A stretch of 64,000 nucleotides of DNA from Uliginosibacterium aquaticum (GTDB lineage Bacteria > Pseudomonadota > Gammaproteobacteria > Burkholderiales > Rhodocyclaceae): contig NZ_JABCSC020000001.1 in the NCBI RefSeq assembly GCF_012972705.2, forward strand, positions 434,001 through 498,000, given 5' to 3'. This document shows positions 41,002-51,759 of this stretch, in pieces. Position numbers and translations under genes: made by a program. The notes beneath the pieces are model-generated. The model was not told the DNA's origin. It searched no databases and was given only the letters and a program-made list of their open reading frames with translations. Position 1 is the stretch's first letter. Each line of letters opens with the position of its first letter.

Positions 41002-41736
41002 TTAGTTGACCGCGCCGATGAAGTTCTGCAACTCGGGTGTCTGTGGGGCGGCGAAGAGCTCTTTCGGATGGCCGCTCTCATGCACCCGGCCCTGGTACAT
41101 GAAGACCAGCTTGTCGCCGACCTCACGCGCGAAGCGCATCTCGTGGGTGACCATGATCAGGGTCATGCCCTCGGCGGCCAACTGCTTCACCACCGCCAGC
41201 ACTTCGTTGACCAGTTCCGGGTCTAGCGCAGAGGTGATCTCGTCGCACAGCAGTACCTTGGGCTGCATCGCCAGTGCGCGGGCAATCGCTACACGTTGCT
41301 GCTGGCCGCCCGAGAGCTGGTCCGGGTAGGCATCGAATTTCTCGGCCAGACCCACCTTGGCGAGCATGGCGCGGGCAATCGTCTCGCACTCGGCCTTGGG
41401 CGTTTTCTTTACCACTTGCGGCGCCAGCATCACGTTCTCGCCCGCAGTGAGGTGCGGGAAGAGGTTGAACTGCTGGAACACCATGCCGACCTTCTGGCGC
41501 AGTGCGCGCAGATCGGTCTGGCCGGCGTAGAGGCGCTCGCCATCGACTTCGATGAGGCCATCGTCGAAGGTTTCCAGGCCGTTGATCGAGCGCAGCAGGG
41601 TGCTCTTGCCGGAGCCGCTGCGGCCGATGATCGCCACCACTTCACCCTGCTGGATGCGCAGGTCGATTCCCTTCAGCACATGGTTGCTGCCGAAGTGTTT
41701 ATGCAGAGCATCAATGCGAACCAGAGGTGCTTCCAT
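41002..41736 (-). CDS. Polar-amino-acid-type ABC importer ATPase
   Basis: This 244-residue ATPase is of the GlnQ/HisP group: Walker [11 protein letters not shown]-loop [12 protein letters not shown], signature LSGGQQQR, Walker [15 protein letters not shown]. The ATG at 41736 has AAGGAAG upstream and overlaps the end of the second permease gene by 26 bases. The gap of 79 bases to alc is small enough for one transcript. Linkage to alc-allA suggests allantoate, allantoin or another ureide as cargo. Confidence 0.92.
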   Translation of the reverse strand: MEAPLVRIDALHKHFGSNHVLKGIDLRIQQGEVVAIIGRSGSGKSTLLRSINGLETFDDGLIEVDGERLYAGQTDLRALRQKVGMVFQQFNLFPHLTAGENVMLAPQVVKKTPKAECETIARAMLAKVGLAEKFDAYPDQLSGGQQQRVAIARALAMQPKVLLCDEITSALDPELVNEVLAVVKQLAAEGMTLIMVTHEMRFAREVGDKLVFMYQGRVHESGHPKELFAAPQTPELQNFIGAVN

Positions 41737-42376
41737 GGAACTTCCTTTCAAGACTTGCCGCGTAGTGCGACAGCGGATAACACAGGATGAAATAGCCCAG
41801 CGCCACGAAGCCGAAGACCATGAAGGGCTGGAAGGTGGCGTTGGCGAGCATGGAACCGGTCTTGGTGAGCTCGGCGAAACCGATGATCGAGGTCACTGCG
41901 GTGCCCTTCACGATCTGCACCGAGAAGCCCACGGTCGGCGCGACGGCGACTCGCAGCGCTTGCGGCAGGATCACATGGCGCATCTGTTCCAGCCATGTCA
42001 TGGCCAGGCTGGCCGAGGCTTCCCACTGGCCCTTCGGAATCGCCTCCACGCAGCCACGCCAGATCTCGGCGAGGTAGGCGCTGGAGAACAGGGTGAGCCC
42101 CAGCGCGGCGGCCAGCCAGGGCGGTACATCCACGCCGAGCAGGGCGATGCCGAAGAACACCATGAAGAGCTGCATCAGCAGCGGTGTGCCCTGAAAGAAC
42201 TCGATGTAGATGCGCGCGCCACGCTGCAACCAGGGCGACTTGGCCATGCGCGCGGCCAGCACCAGCAGACCGGTTGTTCCGCCGAGCACGAAGGCGGTGA
42301 GCGAGAGGCCGATGGTCCACAGTGCGCCAAAGCCAAGGTTGCGCAGGATGTCCCACAGGGTGAATTCCATCATCAT
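41711..42376 (-). CDS. Polar-amino-acid-type ABC importer permease 2
   Basis: This 221-residue HisM/GlnP-type permease has about five helices. The N-terminal IEFFQGTPLLMQLF and the EAA loop EASASLAMTWLEQMRHVILPQAL are typical. Three successive ATG codons (42376, 42373, 42370) open the gene; the first overlaps the stop of permease 1 (ATGA). Two distinct permeases imply a heteromeric channel. Confidence 0.92.
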   Translation of the reverse strand: MMMEFTLWDILRNLGFGALWTIGLSLTAFVLGGTTGLLVLAARMAKSPWLQRGARIYIEFFQGTPLLMQLFMVFFGIALLGVDVPPWLAAALGLTLFSSAYLAEIWRGCVEAIPKGQWEASASLAMTWLEQMRHVILPQALRVAVAPTVGFSVQIVKGTAVTSIIGFAELTKTGSMLANATFQPFMVFGFVALGYFILCYPLSHYAASLERKFHGSTSGSH

Positions 42377-43047
42377 GCTGCGGCCCTCCGTTTTACGACA
42401 AAGCGCTGGCCGAGGCGGGCGAGCAGGGCGCGCAGCGCGATCGACAGACCCAGATACACCAGCGCCACCACGATGTAGGTTTCGAAGGCGCGGAAGTTGC
42501 GCGACTGGATGAAGTTGGCCGCGAAGGTCAGTTCCTCGGCGGCGATCTGCGAGCACACCGAGGTGCCGAGCATCACGATCACGATCTGGCTGGAAAGTGC
42601 CGGCCACACCTTCTGCAGCGCCGGTTGCAGCACCACATGGCGGAAGATCTGGCTGCGCGTCATGGCCAGCGAGCCGGCCGCTTCGATCTGGCCGCGCGGA
42701 ATGGCCTGAATGCCGGCGCGGATGATCTCGGTGGAATAGGCGCCGAGATTGATCACCACCGCCAGCGTGGCCGCCTGCCATTCGGCCAGGCGAATGCCCA
42801 GCGCCGGGAGGCCGAAGAAAATGAAGAACAGTTGCACGATGAAGGGCGTGTTGCGGATCAGCTCCACATACAGGCCGAACACCTGCGCGAAAGGCTTGAT
42901 GCGCCAGGCACGCAGCACCGCGCCGAGAGTGCCCATGGCGACCCCCAGCGTGGCGCCCACGGCCGTGAGCAGCAGCGTGTAGCCCACGCCGCTCAGGAGT
43001 TGGGTGTGGTACTCGGCAACTGCGGTGAAATCAAATGCGTAGGCCAT
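42373..43047 (-). CDS. Polar-amino-acid-type ABC importer permease 1
   Basis: This 224-residue permease has the family motif VELIRNTPFIVQLFFIFFGLP and the cytoplasmic loop IEAAGSLAMTRSQIFRHVVLQPAL. The ATG at 43047 has AAGGAT seven bases upstream; frame upstream of it is non-conserved. It is coupled to permease 2. A REP pair in the 216-base gap to the binding-protein gene may allow the receptor to be made in excess over the membrane subunits. Confidence 0.92.
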   Translation of the reverse strand: MAYAFDFTAVAEYHTQLLSGVGYTLLLTAVGATLGVAMGTLGAVLRAWRIKPFAQVFGLYVELIRNTPFIVQLFFIFFGLPALGIRLAEWQAATLAVVINLGAYSTEIIRAGIQAIPRGQIEAAGSLAMTRSQIFRHVVLQPALQKVWPALSSQIVIVMLGTSVCSQIAAEELTFAANFIQSRNFRAFETYIVVALVYLGLSIALRALLARLGQRFVVKRRAAA

Positions 43048-43143
43048 GGGGATCCTTTTGGCATGGGGCTGTGAGGGTCGGCTACGGCGCGTTGAAATCT
43101 CGATGAAACCGCCCCGTTCTGTTAGCGAGGGCTGACCATGCTT

Positions 43144-43202
43144 CGTAGGGCCGACTTCAGTCGGCCTTCCGTGGTGGGTGTGCGACTGAAGTCGCACCTA
43201 CG
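43144..43202. repeat. REP pair between binding-protein and permease genes
   Basis: cgtagg (43144-43149) and cctacg (43197-43202) bracket two hairpins, ggccgacttcagtcggcc and gtgcgactgaagtcgcac. It is a diverged version of the tandem-array unit, with A-T changes compensated in both arms of each stem. Confidence 0.85.
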
Positions 43203-43263
43203 ATTTCTGTTCAGCCTCTGTCCGTATTGATCGAGACACGGCAGGACGAGATCCCAAGCGTGC

Positions 43264-44055
43264 TTACAGCTCGGCCGGCAGCGGGTTGCGCAGCCACTTC
43301 AGCGCGATCTGGTTCAGCGAGCCATCTTTCTTGGCTTTGGTGATGACTTCATTGACGCGGGCAATCAGGGCCACTTCACCCTTGTTCACGCCCACGAAAC
43401 AGGGGGAGTTCTTGATCAGGAACTTCGAGGTGAGCGGGCGCAGCTTGGTGCGCTCGTTGAGCGCCGCCGCCACCACGTTGCCGGTTGCGGCCAGCTGGGT
43501 CTGGCCGGAGAGGTAGGCCGAGATGGTGGTGTTGTTGTCCTCGAAGCGCTTGATCACGGCCGTGGCCGGGGCGATCTTGGTGAGCTCCAGGTCTTCCACC
43601 GAACCGCGCGTCACGGCGATGCTCTTGCCGGCCAGGTCGGCGGCGCTGGCAGCCTTGACGTCAGCCGGGCCGAAGACGCCGTTGTAGAAGGGCGCGTAGG
43701 CGATGGTGAAGTCGATCACCTTTTCGCGATCCGGATTCTTGCCGAGGCTGGAGATCACCAGATCGGCCTTGCCGGTGGTGAGGTAGGGAATGCGATTGGT
43801 GGAAGACACCGGGATCAGTTCCAGCTTCACGCCCATTTCCTTGGCGATCAGCGCAGCCATGTCGATGTCGTAACCCTGGGGTTTCATGTCGGCGCCCACG
43901 GTGCCGAAGGGCGGGAAATCCTGTGGTACAGCCACGCGCAGCACGCCGGCCTTCTTGACGTTGTCGAGGCCATCAGCGAAAGCCGTCAGGCTGCTGAGCA
44001 GGCCAAGGGCGAGAGCTGAGGTGGAGAGGAAGCGAAGGATGGTGCGGCGGTTCAT
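43264..44055 (-). CDS. Family 3 periplasmic substrate-binding protein
   Basis: This 263-residue receptor has a Sec-type signal peptide (MNRRTILRFLSTSALALGLL, cleavage near AFA-DG) and the SBP_bac_3 fold: VLRVAVPQDFPPF at the start, GYDIDMAALIAKEMG, and ISSLGKNPDREKVIDFT. Family members bind amino acids, opines and related polar compounds. Co-occurrence with alc and allA points to allantoate or allantoin. It is the second gene of the operon, 28 bases after gntR. Confidence 0.9.
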   Translation of the reverse strand: MNRRTILRFLSTSALALGLLSSLTAFADGLDNVKKAGVLRVAVPQDFPPFGTVGADMKPQGYDIDMAALIAKEMGVKLELIPVSSTNRIPYLTTGKADLVISSLGKNPDREKVIDFTIAYAPFYNGVFGPADVKAASAADLAGKSIAVTRGSVEDLELTKIAPATAVIKRFEDNNTTISAYLSGQTQLAATGNVVAAALNERTKLRPLTSKFLIKNSPCFVGVNKGEVALIARVNEVITKAKKDGSLNQIALKWLRNPLPAEL

Positions 44056-44083
44056 GGGAAACTCCTGATAACAAGGTGCCGGG

Positions 44084-44776
44084 TCAGGGCGTGGGGGAAG
44101 AGGTGTCGACGAAACTGAGGCTGATCCGCGTCGCGGCGCGCCTCAGGTGGTAAGTCATGGCGCGGTGAGCGGAGGTGGCATCGCCTGCGCAGATCGCAGC
44201 GAGCACCGCCTGGTGTTCATCCGCGGGCGCCCACACGCCGCCGGGATCGGCGAAGGGCAGGCGCAGGCTGTAGGCAATCGGCTCTTCGAGGGAGCGAATT
44301 GCCGAACTCAACAGCGGGTTGGCAGAGAAATCGGCGATCGCCAGATGGAATTCGAGATCCGCTTCGGAGGCACCGACCAGGTCCAGCGCATGCAGGGCGG
44401 CATCCATGCGCGCCTGGATCGCCTGCAGGGCTTCGCGTTCGGCAGCACTGGCGTTACGGGCGGCCAGCGCGGCGGCAGCAGGCTCGACGATGGCGCGGAA
44501 CTGGAAGACATCCTGCGGCGACATGGCCAGCGGCCCGGCCGGCACTTCGTTTGCTGCGCGGCCCGCGCCGGTGGTGACGAAAACCCCCTTGCCCGGCTGC
44601 GAGCGCACCATGCCCAGTGCTTCCAGCGTTGAAATCGCTTCGCGCAGTGCTGCCCGGCTGATTCCCAGGCTGGCGGCCAGATCCCGTTGGCCGGGCAGGG
44701 CGCTGCCGGTGGCGTAATGGCCGGCGTGGATCTGGCGCTGCAGGGTCTGGGCGGCAAAGCTGGAGAGGCGGGTCAC
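44084..44776 (-). CDS. FadR-subfamily GntR transcriptional regulator
   Basis: This 230-residue repressor has an N-terminal winged helix (about 5-70; ALPGQRDLAASLGISRAALREAI shown in part as SLGISRAALREAISTLEALG) and an all-helical FCD ligand domain (about 90-220) with metal-binding candidates D/H in EFHLAIAD and DEHQAVLAAI. The start is a GTG at 44776. It is the first gene of the ABC-alc-allA operon and is immediately preceded by a perfect FadR-type operator. A ureide-pathway intermediate is the likely inducer. Confidence 0.92.
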   Translation of the reverse strand: MTRLSSFAAQTLQRQIHAGHYATGSALPGQRDLAASLGISRAALREAISTLEALGMVRSQPGKGVFVTTGAGRAANEVPAGPLAMSPQDVFQFRAIVEPAAAALAARNASAAEREALQAIQARMDAALHALDLVGASEADLEFHLAIADFSANPLLSSAIRSLEEPIAYSLRLPFADPGGVWAPADEHQAVLAAICAGDATSAHRAMTYHLRRAATRISLSFVDTSSPTP

Positions 44777-44792
44777 GGCAGGTGCTCTGGTC

Positions 44793-44811
44793 TAACTGGT
44801 CTGACCAGTTA
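44793..44811. promoter_or_regulatory. FadR/GntR-type operator
   Basis: TAACTGGT-CTG-ACCAGTTA is a perfect inverted repeat with eight-base arms. Its core TGGTnnnACCA is the usual form bound by FadR-subfamily GntR regulators. It ends 16 bases upstream of the gntR start codon, so autoregulation of the whole operon is likely. Confidence 0.85.
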
Positions 44812-44980
44812 ACGCAGAAGCCGTGCCAGATGCCAGAAGGCGTGCCGTAAAAATTTGATACGCCTTGCTGCAAGGGGATTACAGCGCCGTTCTGATTCTG
44901 CTTCGAGCGCTGCCTGAGACCCGTTTTGCACCATCCGAGTACCTGTGCCTCGGAGGCATGCACCCAGTCGGGATTAATGT

Positions 44981-45027
44981 TTGATAGTTTTTTTGTTTTG
45001 ATTGTTTTTGTGTTGATAGTTTTTTGG
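44981..45027. promoter_or_regulatory. T-tract region upstream of katG
   Basis: Two copies of ttgatagtttttt (from 44981 and 45013) and further T-runs at 44996-44999 and 45004-45008 are spaced roughly by one helical turn. The region should be curved and could act as an UP-like element or regulator site for katG. Confidence 0.45.
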
Positions 45028-45047
45028 TATTTCGCCCATGAAGGTAA

Positions 45048-47321
<2,274 letters not shown>

Positions 47322-47345
47322 GCGCGTAGAGCAACGTGCAAGAGA

Positions 47346-47371
47346 AGGCCGGGCACAAGCCCGGCCTTTTT
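47346..47371 (+). terminator. Terminator after katG
   Basis: AGGCCGGGC (47346-47354), loop ACAA, GCCCGGCCT (47359-47367), then TTTTA. Confidence 0.92.
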
Positions 47372-47442
47372 ATTGTTGAAACGCGCACCGGGTTGGCAGG
47401 GGCGGCCAAGGTCGGGCCCCGTATCGGGGGCCGCTACTGGCC

Positions 47443-47466
47443 GTGCGGCCGAAGCCGCACTTACGG
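47443..47466. repeat. REP half-element
   Basis: gtgcggc-cgaa-gccgcac is a perfect seven-base hairpin followed by ttacgg. It resembles the right half of the tandem-array unit (gcggctgaagccgcacctacgg). It lies between the convergent katG and DUF2917 genes. Confidence 0.65.
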
Positions 47467-47538
47467 CACTGCGCGGGCCCCGATTGACGCAGTACGCAGG
47501 GGCGGTTTCTGCCAGCCGGGCTCGGGCCGCGCGCGGAT

Positions 47539-47901
47539 TCAGTGCGCCTGTGCCGTACCGCTGGGAAGATGCAGATGGCTGCTGAGCCAGCTGCGCAGTT
47601 GCGCCAGCAGGATCATCGCCGCAGCCGGCGGCGGGGCTTCTAACTGCAGCCGGGCGCTGGCCGCGTCGGCGCGCAGGATCAGCCAGCCGCTTTCCTCGAC
47701 CCGGCAGGCGTCTCCGGCACGCAGCCGGCGGGTGATGCGCAGGGGCTGGGCACCGACCCACATGATGGTTTCGCTGACTTCCACTTCCCCCTCCACGCAC
47801 ACGATGCGAGTCTGGCGGCGGGCGTAGGCCGAGAGGCCCATGCCACGTTCAAGCTGAACTTCGCGGGCGGCGGGGGCCGGTTTCTGAGTGCTGCTGCGCA
47901 T
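47539..47901 (-). CDS. DUF2917-family protein
   Basis: This 120-residue protein has a cupin-like or small beta-rich middle (about residues 15-85: IVCVEGEVEVSETI, PLRITRRLRAGDACRV) and resembles DUF2917 proteins of betaproteobacteria. No catalytic motif is visible. The ATG at 47901 has AGGAG six bases upstream. It is divergent from the MocR-type regulator and shares its palindromic intergenic region, so the regulator probably controls it. The function is unknown. Confidence 0.75.
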   Translation of the reverse strand: MRSSTQKPAPAAREVQLERGMGLSAYARRQTRIVCVEGEVEVSETIMWVGAQPLRITRRLRAGDACRVEESGWLILRADAASARLQLEAPPPAAAMILLAQLRSWLSSHLHLPSGTAQAH

Positions 47902-47990
47902 GATCTGCTCCTGTTTGATCCTTGACTGAATCGTAGGCGTCGGGGCTTCACGCCGGCAGGCACAGGGGCAGACTTTGTGAAGCAGATCAG

Positions 47991-48040
47991 CAGATACAGA
48001 ATCCAACTGTTATGGTTACAGAACGCAATTTCTGTATCTG
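47991..48040. promoter_or_regulatory. MocR-type operator region
   Basis: cagatacagaa (47991-48001) and ttctgtatctg (48030-48040) form a perfect 11-base inverted repeat 28 bases apart. Between them, ggttacagaac (48014-48024) is a third, same-sense partial copy of the left arm. Repeated half-sites of this kind are typical for MocR/GabR regulators. The region lies between divergent DUF2917 and mocR genes. Confidence 0.75.
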
Positions 48041-48073
48041 TTGTGAGCGTATGGACCCGGAGCACCATCAGCC

Positions 48074-49531
48074 ATGGATATCGCAACCCACACCCCTGAA
48101 GCCTCGCCGCTCTACCTGCAGCTGGCCGGCCACTATCTCGGCGCGATCGACGCCGGCGCCTTGAAACCGGGTGACCGCATGCCCTCGGTGCGCGCCCTCA
48201 CCAAGTTGCATCAGGTGAGCCTCAGTACCGCGCTGCAGGCTTGCCGCCATCTGGAGGAAAAGGGCTGGCTGGAGGCGCGGGCGCGTTCCGGTTACTACGT
48301 CTGCCGGCCGCGCCGGCTGGCTTTGCAGCCTTCGAGTGAACCCGCCATCCCGGCCACGATCGATGCCGCCCAGTTTCTCGGCATTCACGAGCGGGTGTCG
48401 GACTTTCTGGCGCGTTGCGAGCAGCACTCGCTGCGCCTGAATCTGGCCCAGGCCTTCGGCTCACCGGACGCCTACCCGGCTGCCGCGCTGAAGAGTGCCG
48501 CGACCCGCGCCTTGCGCCTGCATCCGGATGTGCTGGTCAATCCCACCCCCTGGCATGGCGAGCAGGGCTTCCGCACGGTGCTGGCGCGGCGCGCGCTAGA
48601 GAGCGGCATGCGCCTCACGGCGGACGACATCGTGGTGACCCATGGCTGCACCGAGGCCATGAACCTCGCGCTGCGTGCGGTGACCCAGTCCGGCGATACG
48701 GTAGCAGTCGAGTCCCCTTGTTACTTCGGCCTCTTGCAGATCATCCAGAGTCTGGGCCTGCGCAGCATCGAGATTCCGACCAGTCCGCAGACCGGCATGT
48801 CGGTCGAGGCCCTCGAATTGGCGCTGCAGACCCAGCCGATCAAGGCCGTGGTGGTGATTCCGAATTTCCAGAACCCGCTCGGCAGCGTGATGCCGGACGA
48901 GAAGAAGGCGGCCATGGTGGCGCTGTGTGCGCAGTACGGCGTGGCCCTGATCGAGGATGACACCTATGCTGCGCTGGGCGACGAGGATCAGCCGCTGCGC
49001 GCGCTGAAATCCTGGGATGAGGATGGCGGCGTGATCCACTGCGCGTCCTTGCACAAGACGCTCGCTCCCGGCATGCGTCTGGGCTGGATCAGTGGCGGGC
49101 GCTGGCATGCGCGCGTGAAGATGCTCAAGTACGCGCAGAGCCGCCCGAACGACACCTTCCTGCAACTGACGGCCAGCGAGTTCATGGCCAGCCCGGCGTT
49201 CGATCGTCACCTGAATCGCCTGCGCCGCCTGCTGCGGGCGCGGCGCAGCGCGGTGGCCGAGGCCATCGCCACGCATTTCCCGGCGGAGACTCGGCTCGCC
49301 ATGCCGCAGGGCGGCATGCTGCTATGGGTACAGTTGCCGGTGCTGCGCGATCCGCGCGCGGTGTTCGACACCGCCTTGCGGGAAGGCATCCGCTATGCGC
49401 CGGGCTGGATCTTCAGCAACTCGGATCGCTACGATAATTACCTGCGCATCAATTGCGGCATCCCTTTCACGCCCGAGGTGGAGGCGGCGATCCGGCGCCT
49501 GGCGGTGATTGTGGAAGAGGGGCGGGCCTGA
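48074..49531 (+). CDS. MocR-family regulator (GntR domain plus aminotransferase-like domain)
   Basis: This 485-residue protein joins a GntR-type winged helix (about 10-80; GDRMPSVRALTKLHQVSLST) to a fold-type I aminotransferase domain (about 110-480). The PLP lysine is in SLHKTLAPGMRLGW, and FQNPLGSVMPDEKK and YAPGWIFS are also typical. MocR proteins use PLP, or PLP with an amino compound, as a signal. It is divergent from the DUF2917 gene. The downstream aldo/keto reductase is on the other strand. Confidence 0.92.
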   Translation: MDIATHTPEASPLYLQLAGHYLGAIDAGALKPGDRMPSVRALTKLHQVSLSTALQACRHLEEKGWLEARARSGYYVCRPRRLALQPSSEPAIPATIDAAQFLGIHERVSDFLARCEQHSLRLNLAQAFGSPDAYPAAALKSAATRALRLHPDVLVNPTPWHGEQGFRTVLARRALESGMRLTADDIVVTHGCTEAMNLALRAVTQSGDTVAVESPCYFGLLQIIQSLGLRSIEIPTSPQTGMSVEALELALQTQPIKAVVVIPNFQNPLGSVMPDEKKAAMVALCAQYGVALIEDDTYAALGDEDQPLRALKSWDEDGGVIHCASLHKTLAPGMRLGWISGGRWHARVKMLKYAQSRPNDTFLQLTASEFMASPAFDRHLNRLRRLLRARRSAVAEAIATHFPAETRLAMPQGGMLLWVQLPVLRDPRAVFDTALREGIRYAPGWIFSNSDRYDNYLRINCGIPFTPEVEAAIRRLAVIVEEGRA

Positions 49532-49538
49532 GCGTGCA

Positions 49539-50591
49539 TCAGTCGATGCGAGCGTCGACCAACTGCTGGCGCCGATAGCCACCCTGCCGCTCCAGCATCC
49601 AGCCGGGGTATTCGGCAGGCAGGGCGCTCACGGTGTCCAGCGCAGCAAGCTCTGCCGCGGAAAGCTGGAGGCCGCAGGCGGCGAGATTGTCCTCCAGTTG
49701 GCTGATGCGCTTGGCGCCGATGATCACACTGCTTACCGCCGGCTGGTGCAGCAGCCAGGCCAATGCAACCTGCGCCACCGACACGCTGTGCGCAGCAGCG
49801 ATCGGGCGCATCGTGTCGATGCAATCGAAGGCGCGTTCCTTGTTCACGATCGGGAAGTCGAAGGTGGTGCGGCGTGCGCCGGCCTCGCTGCTGCCTTCGC
49901 GCGAATACTTGCCGGACAGCAGGCCACCAGCGAGCGGGCTCCACACCATCAACCCGACCTTTTCGCTCGCCAGCAGCGGCACGATCTCGCGCTCCAGATC
50001 GCGGCTGGCGAGTGTGTAATAGGCTTGCAGGGACTCGAAGCGGGAGAGTCCCAGGCGCTCCGAAATCCCTAGTGCCTTCATGATCTGCCAGGCTGCCCAG
50101 TTCGATACGCCGATGTAGCGCACATGCCCCTGGCGCACGAGGTCGTCGAGTGCGCGCAGGGCTTCTTCCATCGGCGTGGCCGGATCGAAGCCGTGAATCT
50201 GGTAGAGGTCGAGATGATCGAGCTGGAGGCGGGCGAGGCTGGCCTTCACCGAATCGATGATGTGATAGCGCGACATGCCGCGTGAATTGACGCTCTTCGT
50301 GCCGGTTTCGCCGAAGACCTTGCTGGCGACGACCACGTTCTCGCGCGGCACGCCGAGATTCCTGAGGGCCTGACCGGTCATGATCTCGGCGCGGCCATCG
50401 GAATACACATCGGCGGTGTCGATGAAGTTGATGCCACCCTCCAGCGCCCGGCCGATCAGGCCATCAACTTCGGCCTGCTCGAGGCGGCCGATGTGGCCCC
50501 ACATGCTGCCTTCGGCACCGCCAAAAGTCATGGTGCCGAGGCATAGCTCGGAGACGAAAAGGCCGGTGTTGCCGAATTTCCTGTAGCGCAT
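49539..50591 (-). CDS. Aldo/keto reductase
   Basis: This 350-residue TIM-barrel NADPH reductase has the conserved D-Y-K-H tetrad: FIDTADVYSDG (Asp, Tyr), VVVASKVFG (Lys) and DLYQIHGFD (His). Cofactor residues are in SVIIGAKRISQLEDN. It resembles the YajO/YghZ-like group. The ATG at 50591 has GGAG upstream. It is 97 bases downstream of puuE on the same strand, so it might belong to that transcript, but no purine-related role is known to me. Confidence 0.9.
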   Translation of the reverse strand: MRYRKFGNTGLFVSELCLGTMTFGGAEGSMWGHIGRLEQAEVDGLIGRALEGGINFIDTADVYSDGRAEIMTGQALRNLGVPRENVVVASKVFGETGTKSVNSRGMSRYHIIDSVKASLARLQLDHLDLYQIHGFDPATPMEEALRALDDLVRQGHVRYIGVSNWAAWQIMKALGISERLGLSRFESLQAYYTLASRDLEREIVPLLASEKVGLMVWSPLAGGLLSGKYSREGSSEAGARRTTFDFPIVNKERAFDCIDTMRPIAAAHSVSVAQVALAWLLHQPAVSSVIIGAKRISQLEDNLAACGLQLSAAELAALDTVSALPAEYPGWMLERQGGYRRQQLVDARID

Positions 50592-50688
50592 GGCGGGCTC
50601 CTGTTTGGTTCGGAAGGGAAGAGGAGCAGTATGCGGCGGCCCGGGCCATGCGTGCAAAGGCCCGGGCTGATCGAGGACAGGACTTCGC

Positions 50689-51615
50689 TCAGCGCGGCGC
50701 CGGGAAGTGCGTGTGCCAGTGGCGGGCAATGTCGACGCGGCGCGTCACCCACACCCGGTCATGTGCTTCGAGATGGTCAAGAAAATCGATCAGCGCACGC
50801 ATTCGGCCCGGGCGGCCGAGCAGGCGGCAGTGCATGCCAATGCTCATCATCTTCGGTGAGTCCTCGCCTTCGGCGTAGAGCACGTCGAAGGTGTCGCGCA
50901 GGTAGGTGAAGAAGTCCTCAGCCTGCGAGTAGCCCTGCGGAAGGGCGAAGCGCATGTCATTCACGTCCAGCGTGTAGGGCACGATCAGTTGCTGCACGGT
51001 GTTGCCGTCAGTCTTCTGTACCGGCAGCCAGAACGGCAGATCGTCGCCGTAGTAGTCGCTGTCGTAGAGGAAACCGCCATGATCTGCCACCAGCCGGTGG
51101 GTGTTGGGTGAATCGCGGCCGGTGTACCAGCCCAGCGGGCGCTCACCGGTGAGGCGGGTGATGATGTCCATGCCGATGCGCATGTGCTCACGCTCGGTGG
51201 CCTCATCCAGACTCTGATAGCTGATCCAGCGCCAGCCGTGGCAGGCGATTTCGTGGCCCAGTTCCCTGAAAGCCGCGGTGAGCTCCGGGTGGCGTTCCAG
51301 CGCCATGGCGACGCCGAACACGGTGAGCGGCAGCTTGCGGCGCTCGAATTCCCGCAGGATGCGCCAAACGCCGACGCGCGAGCCGTATTCGTAGATCGAC
51401 TCCATGCTCATGTGGCGATCCGGGAAGGCCGGCGGTGCGAACATTTCGGAGAGAAACTGTTCGCTGCCGGCGTCGCCATGCAGCACCGAGTTCTCGCCGC
51501 CTTCCTCATAGTTGAGCACGAACTGCACGGCGATCTTCGCGTTGCCGGGCCAGTTCGCGTGTGGGGGATTGCGGCCGTAGCCGATCAGATCGCGTGGGTA
51601 GTTTTTCGTCTTCAT
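50689..51615 (-). CDS. puuE: Allantoinase PuuE (polysaccharide deacetylase fold)
   Basis: This 308-residue enzyme opens allantoin to allantoate. It has the NodB-like barrel of PuuE, not the amidohydrolase fold of classical allantoinases. Family segments are YPRDLIGYGRNPPHANWPG, NYEEGGENSVLHGD, EIACHGWRW and YDSDYYGDDLPFW. The ATG at 51615 is followed at once by the conserved KTKNYPRDL start; its ribosome binding site is weak. It is 144 bases downstream of puuD and separated from it by a REP pair. Confidence 0.95.
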   Translation of the reverse strand: MKTKNYPRDLIGYGRNPPHANWPGNAKIAVQFVLNYEEGGENSVLHGDAGSEQFLSEMFAPPAFPDRHMSMESIYEYGSRVGVWRILREFERRKLPLTVFGVAMALERHPELTAAFRELGHEIACHGWRWISYQSLDEATEREHMRIGMDIITRLTGERPLGWYTGRDSPNTHRLVADHGGFLYDSDYYGDDLPFWLPVQKTDGNTVQQLIVPYTLDVNDMRFALPQGYSQAEDFFTYLRDTFDVLYAEGEDSPKMMSIGMHCRLLGRPGRMRALIDFLDHLEAHDRVWVTRRVDIARHWHTHFPAPR

Positions 51616-51640
51616 CCTGAGCTTTCGTTCAGCCTGTATG

Positions 51641-51736
51641 CGTAGCCCGGATGTAGGCTGAAAGCCGGAATCCGGGAGTACGCCTCCCATGGACCGCGCA
51701 AAGCCCCGGATTACGCTGCGCTGCATCCGGGCTACG
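51641..51736. repeat. REP pair between puuD and puuE
   Basis: cgtagcccgg (51641-51650) and ccgggctacg (51727-51736) are perfect terminal inverted repeats. Internal arms (ccggaatccggg and ccccggattacgctgcgctgc) follow the widespread 'tagcccggatgcagc' pattern. This is a different family from the tandem array at 29.7 kb. Confidence 0.85.
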
Positions 51737-51759
51737 CGTGTTCTGCGTTTGCGTCAGCC

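Noticed and set aside
43264-44055. Glutamine/histidine-type receptor with an amino-acid role
   Set aside because: Not excluded by sequence, but the operon's only enzymes are allantoicase and ureidoglycolate lyase, so a ureide is the better hypothesis.
44984-45019. OxyR site before katG
   Set aside because: Two ATAG half-sites exist but they are 32 bases apart, not at the 22-base period of the ATAG-n7-CTAT pattern, and no CTAT lies between.
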